NCBI RefSeq assembly: GCF_963583255.1
Contig: NC_084815.1
Span: 7,797,724 to 7,861,723, forward strand
Reading direction: 5' to 3'
From: Pyrus communis
Taxonomy: Eukaryota > Streptophyta > Magnoliopsida > Rosales > Rosaceae
DNA length: 64,000 bases
Shown one piece after another: positions 22,376 through 35,000 of the stretch; the first letter of the stretch is position 1, and the number at the start of each line of letters is the position of its first letter. The notes below the pieces were generated by a model, which saw nothing but the letters and a program-made list of their open reading frames with translations, ran no database searches and had not been told where the DNA came from. The position numbers were made by a program, and so were the translations under genes.

Positions 22376-22469
22376 TAATTACGTTTTATCTTGTAAAAAA
22401 AATATTTGTAGTAGAGCATGTCAACTTCCGAGATGTAACATTGGAAAAAAAAAAAAAAAAAGGGCCAAA

Positions 22470-22790
22470 TCTCGGAAATCAAGGCTGTAAATATCTGTGT
22501 AGCGGAGGCTCTAGCGGCTTTGGAAGGGTGACTTCTTGCCCAAGATATAGGTTTCTCAAACATAGTTGTGGAATCAGATTCAAAAGAAATCATTCTAACT
22601 CGTATTGTCAAGCTACATAAGTTCTTTCAAGCTTGAAATGGCGTTCATCGGGCAGCGAATAAAGCGGCAGATTTTGTTGCATTGCATCAAAGAGCGGAGA
22701 TGAGTGATTTTGCTTGGGTCGTTAGATCCCCATCTTCGTTTGTCATGATCTTGAACAAGGATGGCTTGCCATGTCTACCAGTTGATGCAA
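22470..22790 (+). pseudogene. LINE-type RNase H (RVT_3) remnant 2
   Basis: Frames give AEALAALEG, GFSNIVVESDSKEIILTRI, VHRAANKAADFVAL and a C-terminal NKDGLPC. This is the same RNase H-like domain type as the neighbour, but from a different family. Frameshifts and stops break it. The preceding A-run (22446-22460) may be the tail of remnant 1 or its insertion target. Confidence 0.7.
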
Positions 22791-23325
22791 ATCGACCCCC
22801 AATACATCTAATTTATTACAAGAACAACGAAAAGTATAATTCGCCCATCATCCATCCAACAAGACGAAAACTCCAAGGCTTCCAAGTTGAAGTCCAACCA
22901 CATTCATTTGTTTTCGTTTTTTTCAGTTACATTTAGAAAATTTATCCCACCTGGAATACAAGAAAGCAAGAAATCAGGCTTCATGACGTTGAGCATTCTC
23001 CTTTACAAATATACATATTAAGTAACTTATCAACTTATTAAAAACGTGATTAACAGATCGATCGAACAATTTATCTTTCTAGTGCCTTCTATTCCAGACT
23101 GTTTAGGATTATCAGGAAAAGAAATCAAAACAATTCTTAGTAATAGAACAGAACCACAATGGCGTGAAGCAAGATGCACCCAACATGCCTCACTCATAAT
23201 CTAATTCTCCTTATCGAACACTGACCGACGTACAAACAAAATATCAGACACTGACGAATATTGTTGAGGGTTGGAAGAAGAGAGAGCTTGGAGAGTTCTT
23301 TACTTTTTTTGTTTCTACATTGTTA

Positions 23326-23329
<4 letters not shown>

Positions 23330-23366
<37 letters not shown>
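23330..23366 (+). repeat. Poly(A) run of 37
   Basis: An uninterrupted A tract, possibly the tail of a retroposed copy on the plus strand. No transcript-like unit is clearly joined to it. Confidence 0.9.
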
Positions 23367-23368
<2 letters not shown>

Positions 23369-23775
23369 TTTTTTGGTTTATTTTTAAAATTTACACGATT
23401 TCAGTAAACCCAAGTCATCCTGTGTTGTCCAAAAGCTACCATCTTCATGCAGCAACCAAACCAATTTACCTTACTTTCATTCCAGAAAAAAAAAAAGATC
23501 AAGTCGTAAGACAAATATGCACAGTATAGTTTGATATATTGTTTATGTATGATATTGCATCATATCACGTAAAGTTCTTTTATTATTGTGGTTTCGTTTT
23601 TGTCCTACCTTTTGATTACGTACACAATATCTTGTTATTTGATTGACAACTTGTAAAGAAAGTTATAGTGCGATAATTCCCTCAATAAAAACATGAGAAC
23701 ATGAACAAAAATATTTGTCATACACTTATTATTATATACTCCAGCGGCACCATATCGACCAAATTTACTAACCTT

Positions 23776-26274
23776 TTAAACTTCAACAACAGATTTTGGC
23801 ATTTTAGTCCTTGGTCTATCTCGTCTCTTCTTAGCGGGTGGAAGCATGATAACATCTTTTGAACCCCCATCCATCACATTCTTATTGTCAAGTACAGAAG
23901 AAATATGAAACCCATACAAACTTCTAAAATAGCTCGACTTGAAGTGGTCATCAATATATTCATAAATGCTATCAGAATGTTTTTGTAGAGCAACAAGTGC
24001 ATGAACACAAAGAAAGCCCTCAATTTGCCACTCATGACAGGAACACAAACGATTACGCAGATCAACCATAATAGAATAATCAGCATGCACCTCATAAACA
24101 GAAGTAGTAGAACGACTGACATTCTAATTCTTACCAAGCATCAATATTTCGTTCAAGGTTTTCTCTATCTCAGGGCTTAGAACGGAAGACCATTTCTCTG
24201 CTTCAAGACTCAACTCAACCATCATTCTCATGAGTTTAATCCTAATGCCATCAACCATATGACATAGCTCAAAAATCCAAGAATTAAATGTTTCAGAAAC
24301 ATTGTTTCACGTTTCACCATACTGATTACCCTTAAAGTAGGCACATCACCACTTCTCCTTAGGAAGATCTTCGAGAAAGGTCATAACAGGTGCACCACCC
24401 TCATGTTTCAAATTTCTCAAATTAACCTCAAAAGCAGCTTTAGTAGAAGCATGAGCGCATTTCGAAAAAAGATCAACAATTCGATCCTGGAAAAATTTAC
24501 CATAAGTAATTGGAAATTTAGATAAAAGGTTATGTTTCAAAATTTGCAAGCAAAATGCATGATGGGATGCTGGAAAGATGTTTGAAATAGCTTCAACAAG
24601 ACATTTGTTCTGATCAGATACAAATGTAATTGTCCTACCTTGCGGGGTCAAAATTTTAGCTAAATTTTCAAAGAACCAGCTCCAGTTTTCTTCATTTTCT
24701 GAGTCCACTATAGTGAACGCAAAGGGGAATGATCCTGCCAACCAATAACATAAAAACAGAATGGATGATGAGTATTCTAAAAGTGCATTTCTTCATCTCA
24801 TAGATACATATCAACAATCACATTAAACTTATACATTGATTTCCATTCTTCCCGGTGGCACCAATTAGTTGACCCACATGCTTACTTTCTAGAACAGTTA
24901 CATTTATGAACAACAACGGTTTGCACCACTGAAAACCATTAATGCAAGCACCATAACAAATAAACAATCTCTGAAAGCGAGAAGTCTTAGGATCACAATC
25001 CAAGACACAATGCAACCCTGGATTAGTTGGCATTAAACCATTACTATAACCAACCAATCAACTATAAGATGAGGATTCATCACCATGAATTTCACTCTTA
25101 GCCATACCATGCAGTATGGTAAAGGATATTAAGACCATAATTCTGCTTAAAATCCTTGACAGTATCTACTGGCTTAATAGACTGTTTCTCCTGGATTTGA
25201 TCCACCAAAACAGAAGATACGATCCTTACACTCATCATCTTACTTTGCTCCTCACGGTTAACACCTGTGCAAGTGTGAACATCAGTTAGAGTCTTTATGT
25301 AGAAAAAAACTATTCAACCAACAAACCGAAGCAAAAACACGCCAATGACATCCATTTGCAATCTTTTTAAAACATTCAGCAACAACACGGTGCTTATCAT
25401 TCTTTGCATAAGCAAAACGAAATCCCATCGCAAAGGCATACATACACAACTTCATACGAATTTCAGTTGCACCCTTTTCAAACTTTTGGCCTACATGAAC
25501 AATGTATTCCTTCTAACACTGAGACATGTGTGTATTGCTTTCTTGGAATTTGGAGATGCTATCTAACATGCGTGATGAAGACGCTAAATGATTAGATATT
25601 ACATCATCACACGTTGTATGATTAGATATCACATCACCAAACGCTACATGATTAGATACTTCATTGTTGGACACATCATGGTTATATATTACATCATCAA
25701 TAAACGATGCATGGTGAGAAGCTGCATGATTAAATGTTGCATCACTTGACGTTGCATTATTAGAAGTTGCCCGATTAGATGTTGCATCACCAGACAATCC
25801 ACGAGTAGAAGCTACATGTGTTGCATGGTTAGGTGCTCTAAGCGTTACACGATTAGATGCTACATAATCAAAAGCTAGATGATATGGTGTTGCATGATTA
25901 AAAACTACACGGCTATGAGGTGCCTGATCAAAAGATGCATAATTAGAAATAACACGACTTTGAGGCGGATGATTAGACGCTGCATGATTGCCATCCTCAT
26001 TATTTGAACTTACAAGATCCTTGACTGAAATATTAATAAAACTACTTTTCAACATTGATAAACACATAAGCATCAAATGCACATCCATATCCGATTGCAG
26101 TAAGCAAGTAGGACGCTTGGGAAGAGAATATGTTAGCTCAAAACTCCCTATTGTCAGTTTCTTAAACCTTAAACATATATCTTTACAGATATCTGCATAT
26201 TTACTGTGTTCAAACAAAGCAAAGACGATGGTAATTGCACGATAACTACACCTTGCTATTCTAGCAGTCTCCAT
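23776..26274 (-). pseudogene. MuDR-type (MULE) transposase with PB1-like N-terminus, broken
   Basis: From ATG at 26274 (METARIARCSYR), domains follow in the order of plant MULE transposases. A PB1-like block (FELTYSLPKRPTCLLQSDMD) comes first, then a long Asn/His/Ala/Ser-rich linker (25560-25990). Next are the MuDR DNA-binding domain (FEKGATEIRMKLCMYAFAMG, near 25450), the transposase core (FQRLFICYGACINGFQWCKP near 24960, FAFTIVDSENEENWSWFF near 24700, FVSDQNK, then NVSETFN near 24290) and a SWIM zinc finger (RNRLCSCHEWQIEGFLCVHA near 24020). The first catalytic Asp (IDGT in relatives) reads INVT, so it is Asn here. Several frameshifts and stops add to the loss. The mixture of PB1 and SWIM recalls MUSTANG-like domesticated families, but the decay argues for a dead transposon. 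No TIRs were found. Confidence 0.85.
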
Positions 26275-26480
26275 TCTGCTACATGCAAAAAGGAAAACTG
26301 TAGATAAACAGTAAGTATGACTAGAAATGGAAAATAAGCAATAACTACAACTACCAACTAACATTATAACTAATAGTAACTGTTCTGTAGTAAATATCAA
26401 GTTCCTCAACAAAATCAAATGTTCAGTGACTATGTTAATAAGTACTACTATTAAAAGACAAACCAAACACAATGTAATTG

Positions 26481-26605
26481 GCAGGCATGGGTTTAGCTAA
26501 GTTGGCTAAAGCAGTGTGCTTGACCCTCGACACCCAAATTCAATTCCCATTCCCCATAGTTTAGATGAGTTTAGTGTAATTATCATATCATTTTTGTAAA
26601 AAAAT
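26481..26605 (+). mobile_element. tRNA-derived SINE with 13-bp duplication
   Basis: The A box TAGCTAAGTTGG (26494-26505) fits TRGCNNAGYNGG, and a degenerate B box AAATTCAATTCCC follows about 30 nt later. The unit ends TTTTTGTAAAAAAAT. The duplication CACAATGTAATTG is exact at 26468-26480 and 26606-26618, as target-primed insertion makes. Confidence 0.85.
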
Positions 26606-26618
26606 CACAATGTAATTG

Positions 26619-27305
26619 AATGCAACTGTCTTAAACATAAAGTAATAGTATTTCTGAAACAGTATACTGTAACAACTGTAACCAAGAGTTTTCCAAATTT
26701 TCTTAGGTACTAGGATTCAACATTATACAATCTATTCCCACAATAGAACAGTAGCCGTAAAACGGTTGTGGAACAACAAAATCAAATTAAAAAAAAAAAA
26801 AACACAAGAGAATGGAAATAACAATGCTGAACCAAATACCTCAACCATACCTAATCAATACAAATAAAATACAATGGAAACAAATACCTCAACCATAATT
26901 ACAGAATGCCTTTACTCTACCGACTATAGTTCGACAATGGAAACAAAAATAACCATGAAAATCTGCAGAACCCAATAATGCATATTGGCTTACAAACGTA
27001 CATTCGGTAAAATCATGTAATAATTTTGCATAAAAATCAAAAGCTTTATTAGCATGATGCTTAAGTGAGCCAACATAACTGGAAAAATTAAGGAGGAGAA
27101 CAATTTAATGGCTTGATACGAGCGCAAAATACAAACTTTTGGAGGAATAGTAAAGACAATATGAACTCATTAACCTAATTGGAGAGAGAGAAAAAGAGAG
27201 ATTTGAACCTTAAAAGAAGAGGGATTGGAAGCAATGGAGGAACTCGAACTTTGGAGCCTACTTCATAGAAGGAAGGAGACGAGACGACTGGAAAAAATGT
27301 TTTTC
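26619..27305. other. A/T-rich spacer, no gene seen
   Basis: ATACCTCAACCATA recurs at about 26840 and 26885. There is no coding similarity. Confidence 0.5.
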
Positions 27306-27308
27306 TAA

Positions 27309-29583
27309 GGCCATCTCCAACCAAATCAGGGTTATAAGGCTCATTTTAGCTCTATAGCCCTTCAAGAAATTAATATTTTAATAAATAGTGTCAGGCCATA
27401 TTTCTTATAATCTACACCCGAGGGGCCAAAGGGTCATAGGCCAAACATAGTCCTATGACAAAAAATCATCTCCAACCGAGGGGGCCAAAGGGCCATTGGC
27501 CAAACATAATTTATTATTTTAATAGAATTAATATGATTACTTGAATTAAACTACCTCAATAATTTTTCGAGATGTGATCTCAATAATTTTTCGGATAGGA
27601 TTTCGAGTGACACGTGTCCATAAGTGAGTAACTTTGCACATTTCTTATCGATATGGAATCTCAATAATTTTAGGTCTCAGATTTCAAGTGCCACATGTCG
27701 AGATGTAATTGGTTGTAGGAATTTTAGATAGGATTTTTATCTGCGTGGCATTTCTTATCTTCAGCTTCCACTGTCCATAAATAAGGTGGATATTGGGCTA
27801 TAATTCGCACACCTTCAGCTTTGCCCTCTCCAATATCTCTTTCAATTCAGTCTCTTTTAATTCAATCTCTTTCAATTCAAGTTTGCAATGAATTCCAACT
27901 TTGGATCCTCTTCGGATTCCAACTGGGGTCCCTCATCCAATTCTGAATTGGAAGAAAAATGGGCGCAGATGAGATGAGAAGATGAGGAGTCTAATGAAGA
28001 AGATGAAGCATGGTGCAACACATCATATATGGCATCCATGGCTAGGGTCATGGCGTGTAAGCCAACTGAGGGACAACCTCAATGGGGTGGCTCTGTTGCT
28101 GGTCGTTCTTACAAACCACGAAATAAACATATGTCACATGACAATCTGATGAACAACTACTTCAACCCCAACTTGGTGTACAAAGAAGAGGATTTCAGAC
28201 ATCACTTCCAAATGAGGCGTCATGTCCAGCATGTTAATCTATACTTTCGACATAAGTTGGACAGAGCAGGCTGCCCTGGTTTCTCACTTCATCAGAAGGT
28301 TACTATTGCATTTTTAATGATGGCCTATGCCTCCCCAGCTGATGTGATGAATGATACATATGGCATGACTGAGTCTACATGCCTTGATACTCTTGCTGAA
28401 TTCTATGACACAATTGTTCACCTTTACAAAGAGGAATACCTCCGTGAATCAAATCAAGAAGATCTGGTTCGGCTCATTCGTAAAGCTAAAGACTGTGCTC
28501 TTCCGGGCATGATATGGTCATTAGATTGCATGCATTGACAATGGAAGAACTGTCCCACCAGATGGCAATGAGGCTTTAGTGGAAGGTCGAGAAAGCCAAC
28601 TATTATGTTAGAGGCGGTTGCCTCGTTTGACACATGGATCTGACATGCTTTCTTTGGAGTCGCTGGATCTCAAAATGACATTACAGTTCTTGGCCGTTCA
28701 CCCTCTTTAATAACCTGACAAAGGGTAAATCACCTCAACTTGACTACTACATCAACGGCCGTCAGTACATATGGGTGGGGTATTACTTGGCAAATGGCAT
28801 TTACCCAAAGTAAGCGACACTTGTCCAAGCAATTCCAAACCCTGTGGATGACGCCCAAAGGTGGTTTACCTTACACCAAGAGGCATACCAGAAAGATGTT
28901 GATAGAGCTTTCGGAATTCTACAAGCACGGTGGAAGATCATCAAGGAACAAGTAAGAGGGTAGAGTCGAAGTAAATTGAACTCCATCATGATGTCATGCA
29001 TCGTATTACACAACATGATTGTGGATGATCAGTGTGATGGCTATATTGATAGAGAAACTGATGACAACCAAGATGATCCAAATAGGTCAAGGAGGGCTTG
29101 TCCAAAAATATATGATGGGCCTAATTTGCCTTTTGATCCAATAACTAGTAATATCTCGTTAAACGAATATATGAGGCGCAATAGGATGATACGTTTGCGT
29201 GCCACAAATAAGTACCTACAACAGGATCTTGTTGCACATCTTTGGGCCAAAAGAAGCATGGAGTAGGCATTTAAGTTTTACGTTGTTAAATGTTTTTTTT
29301 TAACGTTGTTTAAGTTTAATATTGTTTAATGTTGTTTAATGGCTTAGGTAGTTATAGGAAAAAAAAAAATTAGAATTTTAAATTTTGTACAAAAAAAAAA
29401 AAAAATCAAATCCAACGGCTAGTTGGCATCAGGATGACGTCAGCTAGTAGCCGTTGGGCTTCAAATTTTTGGACCGGCCTGGGCTGGCTGGTTGGCTGGT
29501 TTAGGCCAGCTGGTTGGTCCGATTCTACAGTTGTGGCTTGGTGGGGCCCACGAGCCCTCTGACTGGATTGGTTGGAAATGGCC
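27309..29583 (+). mobile_element. PIF/Harbinger DNA transposon
   Basis: The left end GGCCATCTCCAACCAAATCA matches the complement of the right end, GGCCATTTCCAACCAATCCA, and both are flanked by TAA (27306-27308, 29584-29586), the standard PIF target. Subterminal repeats of GGGGCCAAAGGGYCATAGGCC are at 27423 and 27480. It contains one decayed transposase ORF; no Myb-like second ORF was recognised. Confidence 0.88.
27888..29266 (+). pseudogene. PIF/Harbinger transposase, broken
   Basis: The likely original start is ATG at 27888 (MNSNFGSSSDSNWGSSSNSE), followed by an in-frame TGA after about 30 codons. The main readable block begins at 28029 (HFQMRRHVQHVNLYFRHKLD). The DDE_4 hallmarks appear in order: WSLDCMH (28520), LEAVASFDTWI (28610), FFGVAGSQNDITVL (28650), DYYINGRQYIW (28740), DRAFGILQARWKI (28900) and SCIVLHNMIVDDQ (29000). 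Stops follow CMH and ITVL, and there are frame changes at about 28550 and 28810. The C-terminus ends AHLWAKRSME. It cannot make a full transposase. Confidence 0.88.
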
Positions 29584-29649
29584 TAACTTGATCGGGCTTT
29601 TAGCATCGAATTGCTTTTGGGTCTTCCGGGGCACGGTCAAACTCTTTCT

Positions 29650-29652
29650 TTA

Positions 29653-29683
<31 letters not shown>

Positions 29684-29688
29684 TTTTT
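29650..29688. repeat. (TA)n(T)n tract
   Basis: Thirteen TA units run into a T run of about 14. Confidence 0.9.
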
Positions 29689-29689
29689 A

Positions 29690-32064
29690 TTTGTAAAGAA
29701 TAAAAAAAAATATGGAGCAAGAGATTTTTTCCGTGTTACCAGAATCTGGTCGAATACATTGCTTAATACAAGTAGATAAAAGTATTTTTCTTAATGCAAG
29801 CTAGGCAAATTTTTTAGACAAAATTTGTAATTCAAATTATATGTTAGAAATAGGAAATAAACATGTTAATCAACAACTAATAATCCAAGCATCAATAACC
29901 ATGTTATTTGGTTTAAAAAGTTGGTCTCCCTGTTATTACCCTATTAAATAGTGACTTGTTAGGGAAAAGACGTGGGGATCCAACCCGCATCATGATGCAT
30001 AGACATTATTGTTTTTTACCATTGCGATAAAATGTCATCTGCTTTCGTCTCAAATAATTGACTTTCACGAACTTTTTTTAAGTTCTATTCTATACAGGTA
30101 CTTTCAAATACGCCCTTGCTTAAATAAATTTTTGATAACATGATATTGTAAATTGTTCTAATCAATAGGGAACAAGATCAAACTCAAGTGCAAAAGTAAC
30201 ACATTGCTTTAGTCAACTGACATAACTCTTGCTTATCGCAGCATGAAGAAAATGTGAATAACACCACACCAGACTTTTGACACCAACTTATCAACAAATG
30301 CGATTAAAAAAAAATATTACATATCTTACATTTTACGTTGTTGGTGATCACATTCATAATTCATCAGTCAATAGCTACAACTAGCAAACTTAATACGATC
30401 ACATTATTCTTGGGGGATAGAATCCGCTAGGTGGTTAGAGCGTAGCGACACCAACAGGTTTCGGAGCTATCACCGAGTGGAGAGTCTCTTTAATCATCGA
30501 AAACCAAATCATGCGGGTTTGGTTTGGTTTCCATACCCCTAAAACTGAAATCGAAACAATTAGATTTGGTTTAGTTTGGTTTGTCTTAATTCAGTTTGGT
30601 TTTTTAGGCCTCTGTTTGATTTTTTTTTTTCTTTTCAGTTTTTGATTTTTCGAACTCACCCCAATCCAAAACACTGAAAAATCTCATCAAAATGACTTCC
30701 CCATCGCACCTTTGACCAGAGTATGATTATCTCTCCTCCTATTCCCATCCCCTTCCCTCCCCTCCTCTCACATATTGCTTTTTGTCTTCTTTTGGCTATT
30801 AAAAAATTAACACAAGACGTTGACGTGGCTTAACCGTAACCGTTCAAATAGGAAGGAAGAGAATCCTACTCCCTTTTGACCTCCACACTTCCTTATTTGT
30901 TTCTTTCCATAGATTTGCATTGATTTATACTTATTTAATGCCAGTAATTTGTACACAACCTATGTAGGTGATGATGAAAATTATAAAACAGAGTAGCCAA
31001 GGATCAACCCTCATATTTACTTAAACCCCATCATGTGAATTATTGAGTGAATTCCTTCAAAATCTCAGCGGGATAGACATAATTTGTACCTAAAATACAT
31101 TATAAAATTCACCAATATTCTTCACTTCCAAAATTCTTGAAAAGTAAATAAAACCCTTTACATGTTGGAGAAGGCTAGATTTGAGCATATGCACAAATAG
31201 AATCAAATAACAATTAACAAAGTATTTTGCAAAGATTCATGCCATTGCTTCATCATAAACCTTTAAAAAGAGTACTTTGTTACACATAAAAGTAAAAATA
31301 AATGAAAGATAGAACTAGAAATCCATAGCAAGGTACCTTTTTAAACTCGTCTTCACAAATTGCTTAGATGGTGATGATATGGTATTATGATTGTGCAGTG
31401 AGATATGAAGAGAGCTTAAGCCATCTTCAACCGATCCAGCCAAAGGGTCATAGGGCTAAAAATATCTTGAAATGACACGAAAATCGTTTCTAATCGAGGG
31501 CTGGACCAAAGAGCTTGTGGGCACTTTTGACAATAATCTTTCCCTTAATTTTTTCAATAATTTTAAAATGGCTACCTCTTTCAATAATCTTCCAATATGT
31601 TCGAAAATCTTATTTTAATATGATAATTTAATTTAATTAATTATATTAATTCAATTAAAATAATTAATTAACCATATTAAATCAATGTGTTTGACAAAAG
31701 AAAAGTACCAAGGCTCTTTTCAAGTCTGAATTTTCTTTCAACAGTGAGGTATGTTTCCATCAAACATACACAAAAATAGAGAGATTATTTTCTTCGCCAA
31801 CAATTGAGACATGCACACACAGAAAAAATGTATATACTTGAAGTAACTGCCACTCAATTCACATATATGTATGCGTACATGTTACACAACAGATTCTGTA
31901 TAAAACACGAGCGAGCACTCAAAATCTCAAATCAAATTCAAATGCATCTCTCTTACTCTTCCACCCTCGTTTTCTTGACCAACATCGACGACAAGAAAGT
32001 CAGAAAGTCAGACAGAGGGTTGTTATCAAATACCTCCTTCACAGCAATCCCAGATGGCATTCAT
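29690..32064. other. Spacer before the kinase gene, no gene seen
   Basis: 30510-30660 is a GGTTTGGTTT-rich repeat. 31417-31510 starts with TTA-AGCCATCTTCAACCGA and has CCAAAGGGTCATAGGGC, so it is probably a relic of the Harbinger family. 31620-31680 is a very A/T-rich palindromic stretch (TTAATTAATTATATTAATTC). No poly(A) signal for the kinase gene could be fixed. Confidence 0.55.
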
Positions 32065-35000
32065 TTAGAAACCAGCCCATCCAGCAGGTTGAGAAGCCGG
32101 CTTACTGTTCTCCATACCCTTTGCCTCCCCTAAGCGCTGAGAATTGTTTCCTTCGCTCATAGGTCTTGATATCTGTGCGCTTTCAGTGGATGCAGCACTA
32201 AAACTATCTGCTCCAAAACCCCACGAATCAAAACCAGCATTTACTTGAGTCCCCTGCTTGTTCTGGTGACCATTTCTTGTCCTTGCTGATTTGAAGGCAT
32301 TGGCCGTTGATGAAGGCTGCGGCGGTTTGGGTTCCTCTGCAAATGGCTGCCACGGCTTTGAATCCGGACTCGGAGTAGATTTTCCTTGCTGGAGTTTCCA
32401 AATGTTTCCTTCGATCTTCTCCCTATGCTGCAAAAGCAATAAATTCTCCAAATAAATAAATAACAGAGGGCAAATTTTAAAGTCAAACAGTTGTAAGATG
32501 AGGCACAATTTTTTTTTTTGAAATTATACCGATAGATTTGGTGATGGCTGCTTTCCAGGTGAAGTCTGATTTCTCGATGCATCTTTATTTGGTGACGGTG
32601 TTCTAGCAGCAAGCGTCTGCTTAAGCTCTTGTAACTCCTGCCTTTGAGATCGGCAGATGGCAGATAGCTTTTCAAATTTGGAAGTTATTTCAGCCTTTTC
32701 CAAGTTCACTTGTTTCAGCTGCTCTTTCAATCTCTCTACTTCAGCCTCTAAAGCTTCTGTTCCAGATTTGTTATTACTAGCTTCTGAGCTGAGTTTCTTA
32801 GAATCAAAGTCAGCAACGAAAGAGTTAAATGCCTCGTCTTGAAAACTAATTGAACTCTCAGATTTGGATGTCTTTGCCCTTTCAGTGCCATGGTCTTTTT
32901 GTAAGAAACTTATTTCAAAGTCCTTTGAAGGTCCCTCCTCAGGTTTGTGCGATTTCCCATGCAAGTTTCTTCGTGTGGCATGGGTTTGCACCCTTTCCTC
33001 TTTTGCAGGGGCACTGTTCTTGGGTTTGGGATGAATCTCCAGGCGAACCCCATCAAGTTTTTCTGTGAAATGGCCAGTGGGCTCATCATCAAACTTAGGT
33101 ATACTCTTTTCGTCAACAACAAGAGAGCTATCTGCATGTTGAGTGGACCAGAATGCACCAATTGGCCCTCCACCTCCCCCTGCCCTTGATGTATTTGACA
33201 ATTGTGATGAATTTCTGGCTGATTCTCCAACCGAAGCTGGTGGTGGTGGTGGGCTTCTATGGGGCCTTGACAAACCTACAGATTTGAAATAAATCAGTCA
33301 CTCAATTAAAATTGAAAACTTCAAACATAGAATATAATTTTTTTTCAATTAATAGAATTTAATTTTTTTTTTTCTCAATTAATATTTTCAAGTTCGTACT
33401 CTTAGAAATTTACATAAAGTAGCAACATCACTTTCAAACCTGAAATATCTGATAAGCAGAAAAACCTAAAAACAAGGTTTAAATGCAAAAGACAACAGAA
33501 AAACCAGCATGTGACAAGGATCATTGAGGACAATATAACAAATTAATCCCACACGAAGAAGTTTAATCAACAAGTATGCCCTGATGTTTCAGCCTCACCT
33601 TCAGGTTTCTCAGCAGAGTTCGCTTCAGGTTGCCTATCAGGTAAAGACTTTTGTAAACCAACTGGTAACAGCTCATTAACACGAAACCACACCTGCCACC
33701 GCACAAGGGGAAAAAGCATCAGTAAACAAATGTTGGAATCTCCACACCTACTGTTGCATGGACGCAAATGATCTTAAACTAACCTAAATTCATGGAAATG
33801 AATGGCTAATCAAGCAAAGAGCTTGCCTGTGTGATGTCTGGTCTGTCATCCGGTGAAGACTGAAGCATGTCTCTGATTAGATCTGTGATAGATGAGCTGT
33901 ATTTAGGTAATTCTGGAATGCGATAGTTTCCATTTAAGATCTGCAGCTTTGATTCTCCATCAAATGCACTTTTGAAGTAGCAAATGCGAAAGAGAAGACA
34001 CCCAAGAGCCTGTAAATGAAACTCATAGTCTCAGCTCCCAGTAGCATTTGAATTATAAACTTCAACTCTTTCAGAATTTCCCAGCAATCTTGAGGGCATA
34101 ATCAACTTACCCATATGTCTACTTTCTCGTTTATAAGCTCTCTCCGAAAGAGATCCCACATCTAAATCAAAGAAGGAAGAAATGAATCAATATTTTAAAA
34201 CATCAAATACCACGCATTCAAGTTCAGAAATAAAGTTTTTCGTTCAACCTCAGGGGCTCTATAGGCCGGTGTTGTGTGCTTTCTAATATTGTCTTCTTCA
34301 ATACCCATTTCTTCAGGCTTCTCGAAACGCTTGTGATTGGTAGAGATGCTTCCAAAATCACACAACTTCCACGATCCATCAGGCCCCAAAAGAAGATTCT
34401 CAGCTTTCAAGTCCCTGATTTTAAGTACCACTAATTAAAATTTTACTGGGAAACACTTTTTTTTTGCACGAATGAGTTAATAAGCACATGAATGAAAGTT
34501 ATCTTCTGCGAATAACAAAACAGGTTAAACGTATATCGTTTTAGGTTTTAACTCATCCGATCTCTTCTCTTTTTATCTTACCTGGAATTACTTTCCACAA
34601 AGAACCACATTTAAGGATTATTAGGCATCACAAATACTTTATTAAAGCATACTTCATAAATAGACATCATTTCTATTTACTGATTTAACAAGAAGAGTCG
34701 TGGTTACACCAACAAAACTGATTTGACCAATCATTTGACACTGAGATAAAAGAATACTTCATAAATGGACATCATTTCTATAAAATATAAAACAAAAGAA
34801 AAACATAAAAACATAATATGCATTGTTAAAGTGCCAAGTACCTATGAGCAATGGGAGGGGATTGTGAGTGCATTGCGAAAACTGCATTGCACACATCCCT
34901 GAAGATAGCAAGAACCTGTTTCTCCTCAAAGAACCCGGCTCCTCTGCTCTCGAGTACATTCACCAGACTCTTTTCACAAAAATCCATCACAAGGAGAGCT

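Noticed and set aside
30420..30495. tRNA-like words (GGTGGTTAGAGCGTAGC, GGTTTCGGAGC)
   Set aside because: No cloverleaf can be drawn and there is no proper B box at the expected distance.
32657..33189. Plus-strand frames over the kinase gene
   Set aside because: Shadows of exon 6 of the kinase gene.
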